Positions 1 through 10,356 of a stretch of DNA of 64,000 nucleotides are shown here, piece by piece. The position numbers and the translations under genes are program-made. The notes under the pieces were generated by a model. The model worked only from the letters and a program-made list of their open reading frames with translations, was not told the DNA's origin and searched no databases. The stretch's first letter is position 1; each line of letters starts with the position of its first letter. The DNA comes from Exophiala sp. HKRS030 (lineage: Eukaryota > Ascomycota > Eurotiomycetes > Chaetothyriales > Herpotrichiellaceae), in contig JAHWDD010000008.1 in assembly GCA_023897205.1 (NCBI GenBank), forward strand, positions 248,001 to 312,000, written 5' to 3'.

Positions 1-30
1 GAGAGAGATTTGACGAAAGTGAAAGGAGCT

Positions 31-378
31 AGAAGAAGAAGAAGAAGAAGAAGAAGAAGAAGAAGAAGAAGAAGAAGAAGAAGAAGAAGAAGAAGAAGAA
101 GAAGAAGAAGAAGAAGAAGAAGAAGAAGAAGAAGAAGAAGAAGAAGAAGAAGANNNNNNNNNNNNNNNNNNNNNNNNNNNNNNNNNNNNNNNNNNNNNNN
201 NNNNNNNNNNNNNNNNNNNNNNNNNNNNNNNNNNNNNNNNNNNNNNNNNNNNNGAAGAAGAAGAAGAAGAAGAAGAAGAAGAAGAAGAAGAAGAAGAAGA
301 AGAAGAAGAAGAAGAAGAAGAAGAAGAAGAAGAAGAAGAAGAAGAAGAAGAAGAAGAAGAAGAAGAAGAAGAAGAAGA
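31..378. repeat. GAA/TTC trinucleotide repeat interrupted by an N gap
   Basis: An uninterrupted GAA repeat runs from about 31 to 153, is broken by 100 Ns, and resumes from 254 to about 378. The gap lies wholly inside the repeat, so the true length is unknown. The predicted poly-Arg and poly-Phe reading frames across it are artefacts. The rest of 1-579 shows no gene. Confidence 0.97.
154..253. other. Assembly gap (100 N)
   Basis: Exactly 100 Ns between two blocks of the same trinucleotide repeat. This is the usual placeholder for a gap of unknown size. Confidence 0.99.
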
Positions 379-579
379 ACAAGGGGAGGAGGATAGTAAT
401 ATTATAACTTTTGGTAGAGAAAGCAAAGGGAGAGTAACTTGAGAAGGGGGTCATGCAGACACACACTCACTCACAATATACACATGAGAGGAATAGAGAG
501 TAGAACAGTGACAAAGAAATCATCATTTTAGATGTACCTTTATTCTTCATAAAAATCCATAGGCTTGTTATGAAAAAAT

Positions 580-1113
580 TCACCTAGGTCTAGCCCTCTG
601 CATGCGTCTCTGTTTGCTGAGCTCGGCCCTCTCCCTCCTTTGCCTCTCCACTTCGCGTTTCCTCCGCCGTGCGGCTGCTCGTTCCACGTCTCGTTCCTCC
701 CTGCGCTTCTCTTCTAGCAACTCTTCGGTCGTTTTGATAAATTCGATTCTGTAAAAGAATCGTACTCGCTTGGCCTTCTTGGGTGGCGCCAGCGGGTCTT
801 GGGGCATCCGAGGATGCTTCTTGAGGATTGACTTCGGGGCGGGCTTCTTGGGCACCTCGGGCCCCTTGCCGAAGGGTGGTGGTTGATATGGCGCGATGCC
901 AGGACGCAAAAATGGCTCTGTTGGAGGAGGAGGGGGAGGAGATGGGCACCGATACTTCAAATCTGCCTCTTGGGCACCGGGAGGACGTTGGTCGGGTTGC
1001 TTTGCTGCTGGCGATAGGAAGCCAGTTGACCACGCGGGAGACTCCATGGTGGTCGGTGGTGGTGGTGATTGAGAAGGCATCATATACGTGGTTGACCAGG
1101 CGGGAGACGACAT
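580..1113 (-). CDS. Proline-rich protein with SILK and RVxF phosphatase-docking motifs (5' end uncertain)
   Basis: The frame codes for 177 residues from the ATG at 1113 to a TGA at 580-582. The N-terminal half is rich in Pro and Ser. It is followed by KSILKK (SILK at 820-831), then, 17 residues on, KRVRF (RVRF at 757-768), and finally a strongly basic, Arg/Glu-rich tail of about 60 residues that should be helical. SILK followed by RVxF is the classic pair of docking motifs for protein phosphatase 1, so a role as a PP1 regulator or scaffold is inferred; I do not recognise the family. Upstream in the same frame lie Gln codons and then a TAA (1180-1182), beyond which the frame is again Gln-rich back to a good 3' splice site near 1264. 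The true start may therefore lie further upstream. A longer overlapping frame (590-1369) lacks these motifs and looks spurious. Confidence 0.5.
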   Translation of the reverse strand: MSSPAWSTTYMMPSQSPPPPTTMESPAWSTGFLSPAAKQPDQRPPGAQEADLKYRCPSPPPPPPTEPFLRPGIAPYQPPPFGKGPEVPKKPAPKSILKKHPRMPQDPLAPPKKAKRVRFFYRIEFIKTTEELLEEKRREERDVERAAARRRKREVERQRRERAELSKQRRMQRARPR

Positions 1114-1141
1114 GATGATTGATGATTGTTGTTGTTGTTGT

Positions 1142-1181
<40 letters not shown>

Positions 1182-1473
1182 ATGGTCGGTGTTCCTGTGC
1201 CTGCTGCTGCTGTGCCTGCTGCTGCTGTGCCTGCTGCTGCTGTGCCTGCTGCTGCTGTTCTCCCTGGAAAAAAAAGAAAAGAGAAAGAAATCAGGAAATT
1301 CGGTGAAGAAGGGCTTTTATATGGTAAAATCTTTACTGGAGGAAGGAAACTGCTGTTTTCCAGGCACAACGAAATAGCGAATCATGGATCCTCCCCTCAA
1401 GGAGGTGCGTGCTGTGCCTTAGAGCAGATCAGAAAACTTGCTGGGTTTGACCGTTCATGAGTGGACGTCCTCG
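1114..1473. other. Interval between two minus-strand genes
   Basis: This holds the Gln-codon repeats and, on the minus strand, a strong pyrimidine tract ending in CAG at about 1264-1275, which looks like a 3' splice site. A short upstream exon of the SILK/RVxF gene may lie at about 1330-1390, but I could not join one in frame. Confidence 0.4.
1126..1257. repeat. CAA/CAG (polyglutamine-type) repeats
   Basis: On the minus strand two Gln-codon blocks lie next to each other: four QQQQA units at about 1198-1257, and about 18 pure CAA/CAG codons at 1126-1179. They share one frame and are separated by a short segment containing a TAA stop (1180-1182). They lie directly upstream of the ATG of the SILK/RVxF protein. 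Confidence 0.85.
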
Positions 1474-2455
1474 TTATCCTCTGAACTTCTTGAACGCTTC
1501 TGCCACCGTCATTCCTTTCTCTACAGCTTCCTTTACCTTGTCGTCAGCGTCCACTAGTCTGGGCATCAAGGAAAGCGTCTCGTCGAGGAGATCCTGCGGG
1601 ATGACCACAACACCCTCCAACGGGTCACAAAAGACGATGTCCCCCTATAGGCACTGTCAATAGCAACGTCCTCAAGTTCAGCACCTCTCTATGTTCTCAC
1701 CGGAGCCACCGTAACACCAGTTATGGTCACTGGAATGTTGCGGGCGTATACCGTCGACTCAGCGTTGGTCCCCACGGTCGACCTCCCAAGGGCAAAAATC
1801 TGTCCCCAGATGCTCGTGAATATGACGATAATAGCTGGACATGACACAGAGGGCATAAGAAAGAGGCGAGTCAACATACCGGTAGTTTGGACTCCTTCAA
1901 CTCAGCCATGTCTCGAACACGGCCACCAACAACGCACGCTGCCACACCCCTGGCTTTCATTCTTTGAGCCATGATGCCGCCCACAGCAGCACAGTTTTGA
2001 CCTTCTGGCTGGTCAATGACAACGACACTGCCGGCCTCTGTCAGGTCTACCCAATGACTACCTTTGGGGATGGTGCTGTTGGCGGGTGGTGGTGGTGCTG
2101 CTGCTGGTGAAGAGTGCTTGGGCACTAGCTTCAACGTGCACGCAGGTGCAATCACCTTGCTCACTGTAAGTTCACCTGAGAGTATCTGTGGAGATGGAAC
2201 TGGTCCTTTTTGTTGTTGGTAAGATTGAATCAGCAAGGAGGACAAGGATTGCCGTATGCTAGCTTACCTATGTCTGCTAGGTGTCCCGCTCTTGCAACTT
2301 GCCCGGCTGCAGGCTTTTGGAGCTTGAGCAAAGCATCGGAAACCTGTGCAATGAGTGGTGAGGTCAATACCATGGGCACGAATCCTTACATCGCAGGCAG
2401 AGTACTCATGAAGGCGGCGAAGCTTCTCCTGAAGGTCGCCTGAAGCTGTCGACAT
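1474..2455 (-). CDS. RraA-like / 4-hydroxy-4-methyl-2-oxoglutarate aldolase family protein
   Basis: The five-exon model is complement(1474..1644, 1701..1799, 1880..2205, 2268..2343, 2390..2455), 738 nt coding for 245 residues. All junctions have GT...AG ends and the phases close. The start is the ATG at 2455 (MSTASGDL...), followed by YSACDVSDALLKLQKP, the usual N-terminus of the family. The core has VVVIDQPEGQNCAAVGGIM, then GVAACVVGGRVRDMAEL, whose GG...R..D segment carries the substrate and Mg2+ binding residues, then IFALGRSTVGT and GDIVFCDPLEGVVVIPQ. Members are pyruvate-releasing class II aldolases or oxaloacetate decarboxylases in aromatic-ring catabolism, or regulator-like RraA folds. 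Sequence alone does not separate these, so an aldolase or decarboxylase role is inferred. The protein is probably cytosolic. Confidence 0.85.
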
Positions 2456-4432
2456 TTCTCTGAGGTGGCTATTGGCCGAAAGACGACAGGTGTACGATTT
2501 AAGGGGGTTGACGGCAGGTCCAAAGGGGATGGCAATTCTCTGCGACCTGCTCCTATACAGAACAACAGGGTACGCCCTCTGGAACATTGTCCGAATCGAT
2601 GAAAGAAGGACAAAGAGGGAGGATCTCTAAGTGAATCTACCAGACATGGACAGGTCGCCGCCCTAAGCCTTCTGGCCTGCCTAGAGGCCTTTCCGATTCC
2701 TGGGGGATGTCAACTGTGTACGGAGGAGTGCTGGTACGTTACCGACACTATCAACACTGTCATGGGAATCGATTGCTTCTTTGTCTTGCACAAGGGCCAA
2801 GGGGGTCCAGGGGTTACAGAATGGTGTCTCTATAGCCAACATCACGAGAGAAAACGATACAGCGAAGACAATGGTCGAATCTAGTCTCTTGGTCTGGACG
2901 TTCACTACTTGATACAGCACAGCAGCCCTCTGACTCTTGAACAAAGAACTAGCACGGTCAAAAGATGCATACAGGTATTATACAGGAATTTAGGACTCTT
3001 GAGATCCAGAATCAAATCATATCATTCATTCGGTCCCTCACACGACCCCTTTATAATGTGCCCGCATATGTCCCACGCTTTGGAGTAAACCGCTCTCCTA
3101 TGTCTGCAACCCATCAAACTAGAGAGATATGTACAAATGTGAAAGGTCGAGTCATTTTGTGCTGAGTATGATAGCAAGTCCGATTAGGTGATTCGTGGTT
3201 CGGCCTAGAAAAAGGGAGATCATGAGACTGGGTTGGTTTATCAGGTGCGGAATTGACACAAACCTTCCATCTACTGTTCACTATTGGAGCGTTAGCCTGT
3301 ATACATTTGTGGTTCATCATTAAAGCAGACACGAGGCCACATACCTTCAAATCCAACAGGTGCCTCTACGGCATCTGATTGTCCTCTGAACTTGCCTGTT
3401 AACCGTTGATCTCTCTCCATCACTTGGTACCAGTTAGCAACAGTGTTTCTGTGTGAACCCTCCTTGAAAAAGTAACTGACTCTGCCTGTCCCATCTGTCT
3501 ATCAGATATCTCGGCCGCTTGTAGTCGTTTTTATAGTACTTGATCGAGGCCAAACCCGCACCCTATGACTCTGCTTAGTTCCATGCTCCAAACTCTTCAA
3601 TACCCCCGACGACTCTCGGGGCTACCGTACCGTCACACCAAACATGCCCACCATGATGGCATATGGGAGGAGGGCTTCGAAAGGGACGCCCATGGTGACT
3701 AGCGGAGACTGCGGATTACCAGGTCTGGGTGCGCAGATTCAAGCTGTCGACTTTTTTGCAATGGTGTGAGATTCGAAATTCGATCGTGTAGGCGGGCGGA
3801 GGGCGAAGCACACTCTATCTCTGCCTCGACAACATCCAACACACAGTGCAGCGTGGTGAGCTCTAGTACTGGTGTCGATCAAGCAATCGCTATGCAGCTT
3901 AAAGCTCGTCCAAGTCAACTTCTGCCAAGGGTCTCTCGTTTTGGAGTATGATAACGCCGCTTTATGTTACTAACAGAGTGGTATGGGGTGGGCAAGTAAG
4001 CCGAGGAGAAGTTGCCCTCCACGGCTGTCACGTGATGTTGAACGTTCACTGGTAGGTCTCTGCACAGGAATTGACTTCGAGATGCCCTCAAACCAGACAA
4101 CACCAGTTGCAACAAGTCACAGATGATTTATTGACGTGTATCATTTGCATCCATTTCCAGAAAAGATACGTTGGACAATATCCGAGTCCTGTTGCGCGCA
4201 GCCTCACGCGTCGAGAGAAAGACCTGCCTCTTCCCCACGAGACCGCGCCTTTGCGACACAAACAGAATCGACACGAAGCGGAACATGTGGTGTAGTTACA
4301 TTGCTGTGATCGCCTGAGCGTTGTAATCGCAAAAGTGGGCCTCTCAATATCAGATGTACTTCGAAAAGTGCCAGCACAAGCGGTAGTAAGGCGCTTCGAG
4401 TCGCGGAGTCATCACCGTACAAGCCCGCCCTC
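2456..4432. other. Intergenic region between divergent genes
   Basis: About 2 kb between the RraA-like gene and the MYST acetyltransferase gene. Only short unconvincing frames are present (for example 2681-2944 minus, 87 residues). One ACGCGT lies at 4206-4211. No gene recognised. Confidence 0.6.
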
Positions 4433-7400
4433 ATGCCGCCTCTTGTATCTGAGGAGCCGGGCGACGCATCAGGCCTGGATCAGGAGATTGGATCGGGCGA
4501 GAGCGATATCGATCGTGATGCGAATGAAGAGCGCGCAGAGTCTCGTAAATCAGTCGCGAAGAAAACCATCCAAAAGGCGGATAATCAAGATACTGATTCT
4601 GCACATGCACCCAACCCAGAGGATAGTGCCTTGGGCGAACAATTACAGCGATCAGCTGAGGAAGAGGGAAGTGAAGACAGTGAGGCTGAAGATTCTTCTG
4701 CACCGTCCGCGAAGACAAAGGACTCTACGATGAAGGACGAGGACAATGACGAAGATGCAGAGGCAGATGAGGACGACGATGACCAGGAAGAGGAGGATGA
4801 TACCAAAGCTGTCTCTGTTGATGATGACCACGACGCCGAAGCTGAGACTGAGGCTGACGTAGATGCCGATACAGATTCAGAAGCCGAGCCCGATGACGAT
4901 GAGCCCGCTCAGGAAGATAACAGCGGCGACGAAGACAGCACTGAAGACACAGGAAGTGAGGATAAGAGTAAAGCCTCCGGATCTGATGGCGAGAACTCAA
5001 GCTCGGAGTCAGAGAGCGATGAGGCTGCGGATGGAAACGATACAAATCATACAGACAACGAATGCATGTTTTGTGACAAGACCCATGATATGGCGTCTGG
5101 AGATGTCGATACACTTCTGGCTTGCTCGGGCTGTCGCAAACATGCGCATCTGCGATGCATTCAAGACAGAGATGAGGTCGAAGATGATGGCAGTGGTGCG
5201 TGGCAGTGCCCTGACTGTGCCGAACAAGCAGCTCCATCCGAATCTCCAAAAGAACAAACTGCGAGGTCGAAGAATTCAGCGCCGAGACTTGTTAGAGACT
5301 TGTTACCTGTCACTAGGGGTGTCCAGAAGCCTGGCTCACACTCGATCTTCGCTCAGCCGCTGATCCAAGATGGTGAAGATGGTGGACGCGCTCTCAGAAA
5401 GAGGAAATCGCCCACTGCGGAACCTCCACTAACTGAGAAGCGACGCCGCAAGGCCACTCCTCGAGCACTAGAGGCCATGTCGGTGGAAAGCAAAGCTGAG
5501 GCCGAAAAGGCAGTTGCTCACTCAACGAGAAGAGCAAGCCAGAAATTCACCAACCCCCCCAAACCGGTTGCGCGGATCTTGCAACATCGCCCATTCAACA
5601 AAGCACCACCGCACAAATTCATCCTCGCATTCCACTTGGGACAACCGAAGATAGAAGAAATATTAAGCAAACCTCCTCGCCCAGGAAAAAGAAAACCAGC
5701 AGCTAGAGAAAAGAAGAAGGCTCCCAAAATACCTCCACCAGTCTATCAACCTCCAGTGCCCAAATTTCCTGCCTTACCGACCCACCACCTCATTTTCCCT
5801 TCGGCCTTCACAGATCGCGAAGCCGAGCTCAACGCCAAACCATACGGAGGGATTCTCACAGAAGCAGAGGCTGATACATCACGATCATTGCCACAGCTCA
5901 AAGATCGTGAAATCTTCGAAATCGCTAGAAAAGAAGCAGAAGAAGAACGCCGAAAGACATCTGCTGCAGCCGAGGCGCAGATCAACGGGGACAAGGAGGG
6001 CACGACAAAGCCTAATCGAACCGTATCAGGACCACCGACCAAGATCAAGTGTATCCAGTTTGGCAAGTTTGTCATTGACACCTTTTATGCAGCGCCATAT
6101 CCCGAAGAATATTCACATGAGTCAAGGTTGTTCATTTGTGAATTCTGCCTGAAGTACCTACCTTCCGAATTCGTCGCGTATCGGCACAAATTGAAATGTT
6201 CTGCCAAACACCCTCCTGGGGACGAAATTTACCGCGACGGTACCCTGTCGGTGTGGGAAGTGGACGGACGCAAGAAGACCGAATACTGCCAATGTCTTTG
6301 TCTAATGGCGAAAATGTTCCTTGGTTCGAAAACTCTCTACTACGACGTCGAGCCATTCTTGTTCTACATCTTGACAGAGTATGACGAGTTCGGATACCAT
6401 TTCGTTGGTTACTTCAGCAAGGAAAAGCGACCGGCGAGCCAGAACAATGTTAGTTGTATATTGGTGATGCCGATACATCAGCGCAAAGGATATGCGACAT
6501 TCTTGATTGACTTTTCATATCTCCTGACTCGGATCGAAGGTAAAGAGGGCTCGCCTGAGAAACCTCTGTCAGATATGGGTTTGACAGCATACCGGTCGTA
6601 CTGGGATCTGACCATGTCGCGTCATCTTCTTGAATTGGGTCTCAAACCTTTCAGCACGAAGACGCTTATGGCCAGGACCGGCATGACGGCAGATGATGTG
6701 ATTCATTCCTTGGAAAGATTGTACGCTTTCGTGAGAGACCCGGTGACCAAAACCTATGCGGTGCGATACGACAAGAAACTATACGAACGCATAGTCAATG
6801 AATTCGACTCCAAGAAGCATCGCAGATTACGACCCGAGGCCTTGATATGGACCCCATATGTCATGGGTCGTAGCGATCAAGCTACACTCGATGCGCAGCA
6901 TTTGCAAGCTCTTGCTCCTCGTGACGATAATGAAGAAATGGAAGGAGATGAAGATGAGAAAGGACCCAGCGAGGCGATTTCTAAAGCTGGGAAATCCCTT
7001 ACCGAAATGGACACGGAAGCGGACGCGCTTGATTCTGGTCACATATCGCCCAAGTCGAGGACAAGATCCAAAACAGTCGCATCTCGACCTGCCTCAGTCG
7101 CAGATAAATCTGCAGGATTCAAAGACGATGCACTCATCAATGATCATGGTGCCGTCGCGCCAGGTCCACCCTCCACAACTGTCATGAACGGTACCGTTTC
7201 TACTCAAGTTACGCAACCGGCACTCAAGGTCAATGGCCTCAGCATGGGGCTAGTAAATGGAGATGCCGTGAGCAGTGAGGACCCTACGGGCGCGGATTCT
7301 GATCCCAAATCCCAGAACAAAGACGATACCGGTAATGATCCAGCTGGAGAAGAGGCCAAATCAGGAGCACAAGGTCGGAAGGCCGAAGAACCCGAGCCTC

Positions 7401-8368
7401 CTCTCACGGGGTACGCTTTGGCATATCGTACGCTTGCCATCCCACCTACGCGGTTCCAGATCGATCCTCCCATTCCGGCTGCCATGTTGAGGCAACGAAG
7501 CACAAAGAAACGGAATTTGACAGCTGCATTCGGACGACCACAGCCCGGTGCCAATTCGAAGGCGAATACCACCGAGGCCACGCCTGCCGTTCCCGTACGA
7601 AGTTCGCCGCGCCACACTCAAACCGCGGCTAGTATCAACGGTGGGGGAGCCACCAGCGGGGACACGGGCGCGGGAGGAGCCACTGTGACGAGAATCCGCG
7701 TTGCGGGTCTTGACAAAGGCAAGGGCAAAGCAAACCTGTCTGTACCGAGTACCCCGATCCGAAGAAGTGGTAGGAGAAGCGCTCTTGTGAACTCGGAAAC
7801 GATTGAAGTGTCGACTTCCTTGCCCATTTCCGTCTCCCAGCCTGGGCCGAGTACGACTACGAGGAGCACTAGAGCCCGGGGTTCCAGAAATGAATCTACA
7901 ACTGTTGAGAGTGAGATTGGGGATGTTATTATGGTTTCTCATGCCCGTGCTCATGCTCCTGTTCCTGCTCCCGCTCGTGCCGACGCTGATGAGGATGTTG
8001 ATGCGAAAGCCGACGAGGATGTCGATGCTGAAGCTGATGAGGACGAGGAAGAAGAAGAGAATGACAATAAGAAGGAAGCTGGCGTCATAGAAGCCGAAGA
8101 AGAAGACGAACAAGACGCCGAGGCCGATTCCTCTAGTACCGGCGATGAAGAGGACGAAAATTCCGAAGAGGATGCTTCCGTTGCCGAAGAAGATGACGAA
8201 GAATCTCAAGACGATACCTCGGACGCTGTGATACCGGAAGATGAAGAGAGCGATACATCTGAAGATGACGATGCGGATGCCGTTGTTGATGATGACGATG
8301 ACGATGACGAGGATGCAGAAGCTGATGAGGATGAAGAAGAAGAAGAAGATGATGAAGAGGATGAGTAG
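4433..8368 (+). CDS. SAS3: PHD-finger MYST histone acetyltransferase (Sas3/Mst2-like)
   Basis: A single exon of 1311 residues. The acidic N-terminus (about 1-205) is followed by a C4HC3 PHD finger starting at C211 (CMFC...CSGC...HLRC...CPDC). The MYST domain spans about 530-800. It contains a C2HC zinc finger (CEFC from C569, then YRHKLKC), the acetyl-CoA loop QRKGYATFLI, catalytic Cys675 (VSCILVMP) and Glu709 (PEKPLSDMGL). The 34-residue Cys-Glu spacing matches the family. The C-terminal third is disordered and ends in a long Asp/Glu tract with repeated DADEDVDA-like units. Known Sas3/Mst2 enzymes acetylate histone H3 (K14, K23) in a NuA3-type nuclear complex, and the PHD finger would read H3 tails. 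The family is certain; the orthology (Sas3 rather than Esa1 or Sas2) is inferred from the PHD finger and acidic tails. Confidence 0.95.
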   Translation: MPPLVSEEPGDASGLDQEIGSGESDIDRDANEERAESRKSVAKKTIQKADNQDTDSAHAPNPEDSALGEQLQRSAEEEGSEDSEAEDSSAPSAKTKDSTMKDEDNDEDAEADEDDDDQEEEDDTKAVSVDDDHDAEAETEADVDADTDSEAEPDDDEPAQEDNSGDEDSTEDTGSEDKSKASGSDGENSSSESESDEAADGNDTNHTDNECMFCDKTHDMASGDVDTLLACSGCRKHAHLRCIQDRDEVEDDGSGAWQCPDCAEQAAPSESPKEQTARSKNSAPRLVRDLLPVTRGVQKPGSHSIFAQPLIQDGEDGGRALRKRKSPTAEPPLTEKRRRKATPRALEAMSVESKAEAEKAVAHSTRRASQKFTNPPKPVARILQHRPFNKAPPHKFILAFHLGQPKIEEILSKPPRPGKRKPAAREKKKAPKIPPPVYQPPVPKFPALPTHHLIFPSAFTDREAELNAKPYGGILTEAEADTSRSLPQLKDREIFEIARKEAEEERRKTSAAAEAQINGDKEGTTKPNRTVSGPPTKIKCIQFGKFVIDTFYAAPYPEEYSHESRLFICEFCLKYLPSEFVAYRHKLKCSAKHPPGDEIYRDGTLSVWEVDGRKKTEYCQCLCLMAKMFLGSKTLYYDVEPFLFYILTEYDEFGYHFVGYFSKEKRPASQNNVSCILVMPIHQRKGYATFLIDFSYLLTRIEGKEGSPEKPLSDMGLTAYRSYWDLTMSRHLLELGLKPFSTKTLMARTGMTADDVIHSLERLYAFVRDPVTKTYAVRYDKKLYERIVNEFDSKKHRRLRPEALIWTPYVMGRSDQATLDAQHLQALAPRDDNEEMEGDEDEKGPSEAISKAGKSLTEMDTEADALDSGHISPKSRTRSKTVASRPASVADKSAGFKDDALINDHGAVAPGPPSTTVMNGTVSTQVTQPALKVNGLSMGLVNGDAVSSEDPTGADSDPKSQNKDDTGNDPAGEEAKSGAQGRKAEEPEPPLTGYALAYRTLAIPPTRFQIDPPIPAAMLRQRSTKKRNLTAAFGRPQPGANSKANTTEATPAVPVRSSPRHTQTAASINGGGATSGDTGAGGATVTRIRVAGLDKGKGKANLSVPSTPIRRSGRRSALVNSETIEVSTSLPISVSQPGPSTTTRSTRARGSRNESTTVESEIGDVIMVSHARAHAPVPAPARADADEDVDAKADEDVDAEADEDEEEEENDNKKEAGVIEAEEEDEQDAEADSSSTGDEEDENSEEDASVAEEDDEESQDDTSDAVIPEDEESDTSEDDDADAVVDDDDDDDEDAEADEDEEEEEDDEEDE

Positions 8369-8795
8369 AAATGTCCCTCGATGTCGCCGTGGTCATCAAG
8401 GCACTTCTCGTCTTCATCTTCACCTTTATCGCTTCGGTTTCTCCTGCGGTTCTCCTAGAATTCATTATTTGGGGGCGATTTGATTCTGCCTTGATCGCTG
8501 GTCGCTTCCTCAAGAACGACACTACGACAACAGCCGACATCAAAAGGTATGATGGATCATTTAACCTTGCGTGGATGGGGAACGGAAATCAGAATTGAAG
8601 AATGAACAAGTATTATTATTGTGGTTTATGAATCCTTGGGGTGGGAGGGCGGCACATTTTTGTCCTTTGATTATTCGCTATCCGTGTTTTCTGATCTCGC
8701 TCTCCAGAGGTAGAAGAAAACACAGACGATGACTACCTACCCCCACACACAAGCTTCCTCCCTCACTAGTCTCTGAGGACTCTCGTACTTTCATA
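8369..8795. other. Convergent 3' region
   Basis: Shared 3' space of the acetyltransferase gene (plus) and the FAD monooxygenase gene (minus). A 75-codon frame starts 2 nt after the acetyltransferase stop (8371-8598) and has a hydrophobic N-terminus. It is most likely 3' UTR. Confidence 0.6.
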
Positions 8796-10356
8796 TCATG
8801 TACAGGGCACGCCATTGTCGTCAATGACCCCCCACCACTTGTCCCAAAGGCCTCTGCTGACCAACGTCACCTCGTCCACGGCCGTCTTTTGTTGAAGATA
8901 CTCACAGACCGCGTTGTCCGCGTCCCCTTCGGCGTCGTAGTACAAGATGCCCGGAACGCTCGCGGGCGTACAGTACATCTGCCACGATTTGTACGTCGGA
9001 GGCAATTCCTGACTCGGGTGCACGACGTTGCGGCTCCAGGCTTTCACCTCGGGTGCGGACGCGCGGTTTCTTCGAGCCGCATCCTCTCCCGTGGCCATGT
9101 TGATGGTCCCGGAGACGAACGACGCCTGCTGCTTGACCCAGACGCGTGGGATCCGTTGCTTCTCGTACAACCCGATCGCCTCGGTCAAGTTGATGTTCCC
9201 GCGCACCACGTCGCCGATGACCGTGCCCAAAAACGCCCCGTCCTCCATCGCCGTCGCCGCTCCCTGCGCCATGTGGTTCTGCATCGCGTGCGCCGCGTCC
9301 CCGAGCAAGACGACATTTTTGTGCTCGTTTGACCAGGTTTTCATGGGCGGGAGGACGAGGAGCGGCCATTTTTGGGTGTAGTTGACCAGCTCCAAAATTT
9401 TCCGGGCCGTCGGGTTCCAGTCCTTGTACAAATCACGAAACTCGTTGATGTCGACGTCCTCGGGCGTCGTGACGACACGGTCCATCTGAAACAGGGTCAC
9501 GACGTTGAGTTCCGTGCCGGCCGACAGAGGGTACAGCAAGATGTAGCCATTGGGTCCGATCAAGCCGTCCATGGTGTTTCTCAGAAACTGTCGCGCGTCG
9601 GGGACTTTGGCAAAGACCTCCTCGTACGAGAGGATACCCCGAAAGGCCGCGACGGTCGAAGCGGCCTTGGGCACCACGTTCGGGAACAGTTGTTGTCGAA
9701 CGAAGGATTTGATGCCGTCGGATCCGATCAAGAGGTCGAATTCGTGGTCGACACCTTGGGTGGTGGTGGCCTTGACTCCCTCCTTGTTGTGTTCCAACTT
9801 GTTGACGCGCGAACCGACGACCAGGTTCACACCGTGGCGGCGCGCCGACTCTGTGAGTCCGGCGTGTAGATGGTCTCTTCGCACGAGCCTAAGAAAATCG
9901 GTCAGCCAATTCTCGCACACGGAATATTGCATGGCATAGCAATGCCTTCGAGTAGTTAGAACAACCAGTGAGGAAAGCCAGATTGTTTTGCACCCTGCTT
10001 GGGATCGAAACGAGCCAGCAGAGAGCCATCGGCAGCCCATGTGTTGGCCTCATCCACGACGATGAGGTTGTCACCAATCAATTCGTCGACTCCCCATCGA
10101 ATGAGCAGACGAGACACGTTTGGGAACACCTAAAAGCCGCACCCCTCCAACATCAGTGCTTCTTCTGCTGTAGCAACAACCACGGAAAGACTATCAAATG
10201 TCAAGGACCTACCTGTATCCCAGCACCAATTTCGCCCAGTTCTCGTGCAGCCTCGAGCAATGTCACTCGGGCACCTGCCCGTGCGATAGCGATGGCAGCG
10301 GCGAGTCCACCCATGCCGCCTCCGCATATGCCAACGTGAAGCTTGACAGATGGCAT
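8796..10356 (-). CDS. FAD-dependent aromatic monooxygenase (salicylate hydroxylase-like)
   Basis: The three-exon model is complement(8796..9888, 9966..10129, 10213..10356), 466 residues. Both introns (77 and 83 nt) close in frame. The N-terminus has the Rossmann GxGxxG (GGGMGG, residues 12-17), followed by an acidic residue ending beta-2 ([17 protein letters not shown]). The middle has the DG motif (IGSDGIKS), and the GD motif lies near residue 300 (LLGDAAHAM), which places it in group A flavin monooxygenases. The closest recognisable relatives are salicylate 1-monooxygenases and related fungal enzymes that hydroxylate phenolic acids or secondary metabolites using NAD(P)H and O2. The substrate cannot be told. 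It faces the laccase gene across 2.5 kb. No signal peptide is present, so it is probably cytosolic. Confidence 0.9.

Noticed and set aside
590..1369. Longer 259-residue minus-strand frame overlapping the SILK/RVxF gene
   Set aside because: It starts in repeat sequence, reads the Gln tracts as Ala/Thr runs, and its tail is the typical off-frame product of a charged helix.
2681..2944. 87-residue minus-strand frame with a hydrophobic segment
   Set aside because: Short, no homology, and no splice continuity to neighbouring frames.
8371..8598. 75-codon frame with a hydrophobic N-terminus directly after the acetyltransferase stop
   Set aside because: It begins 2 nt after the stop of a eukaryotic mRNA and has no recognisable homology. 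It fits 3' UTR.
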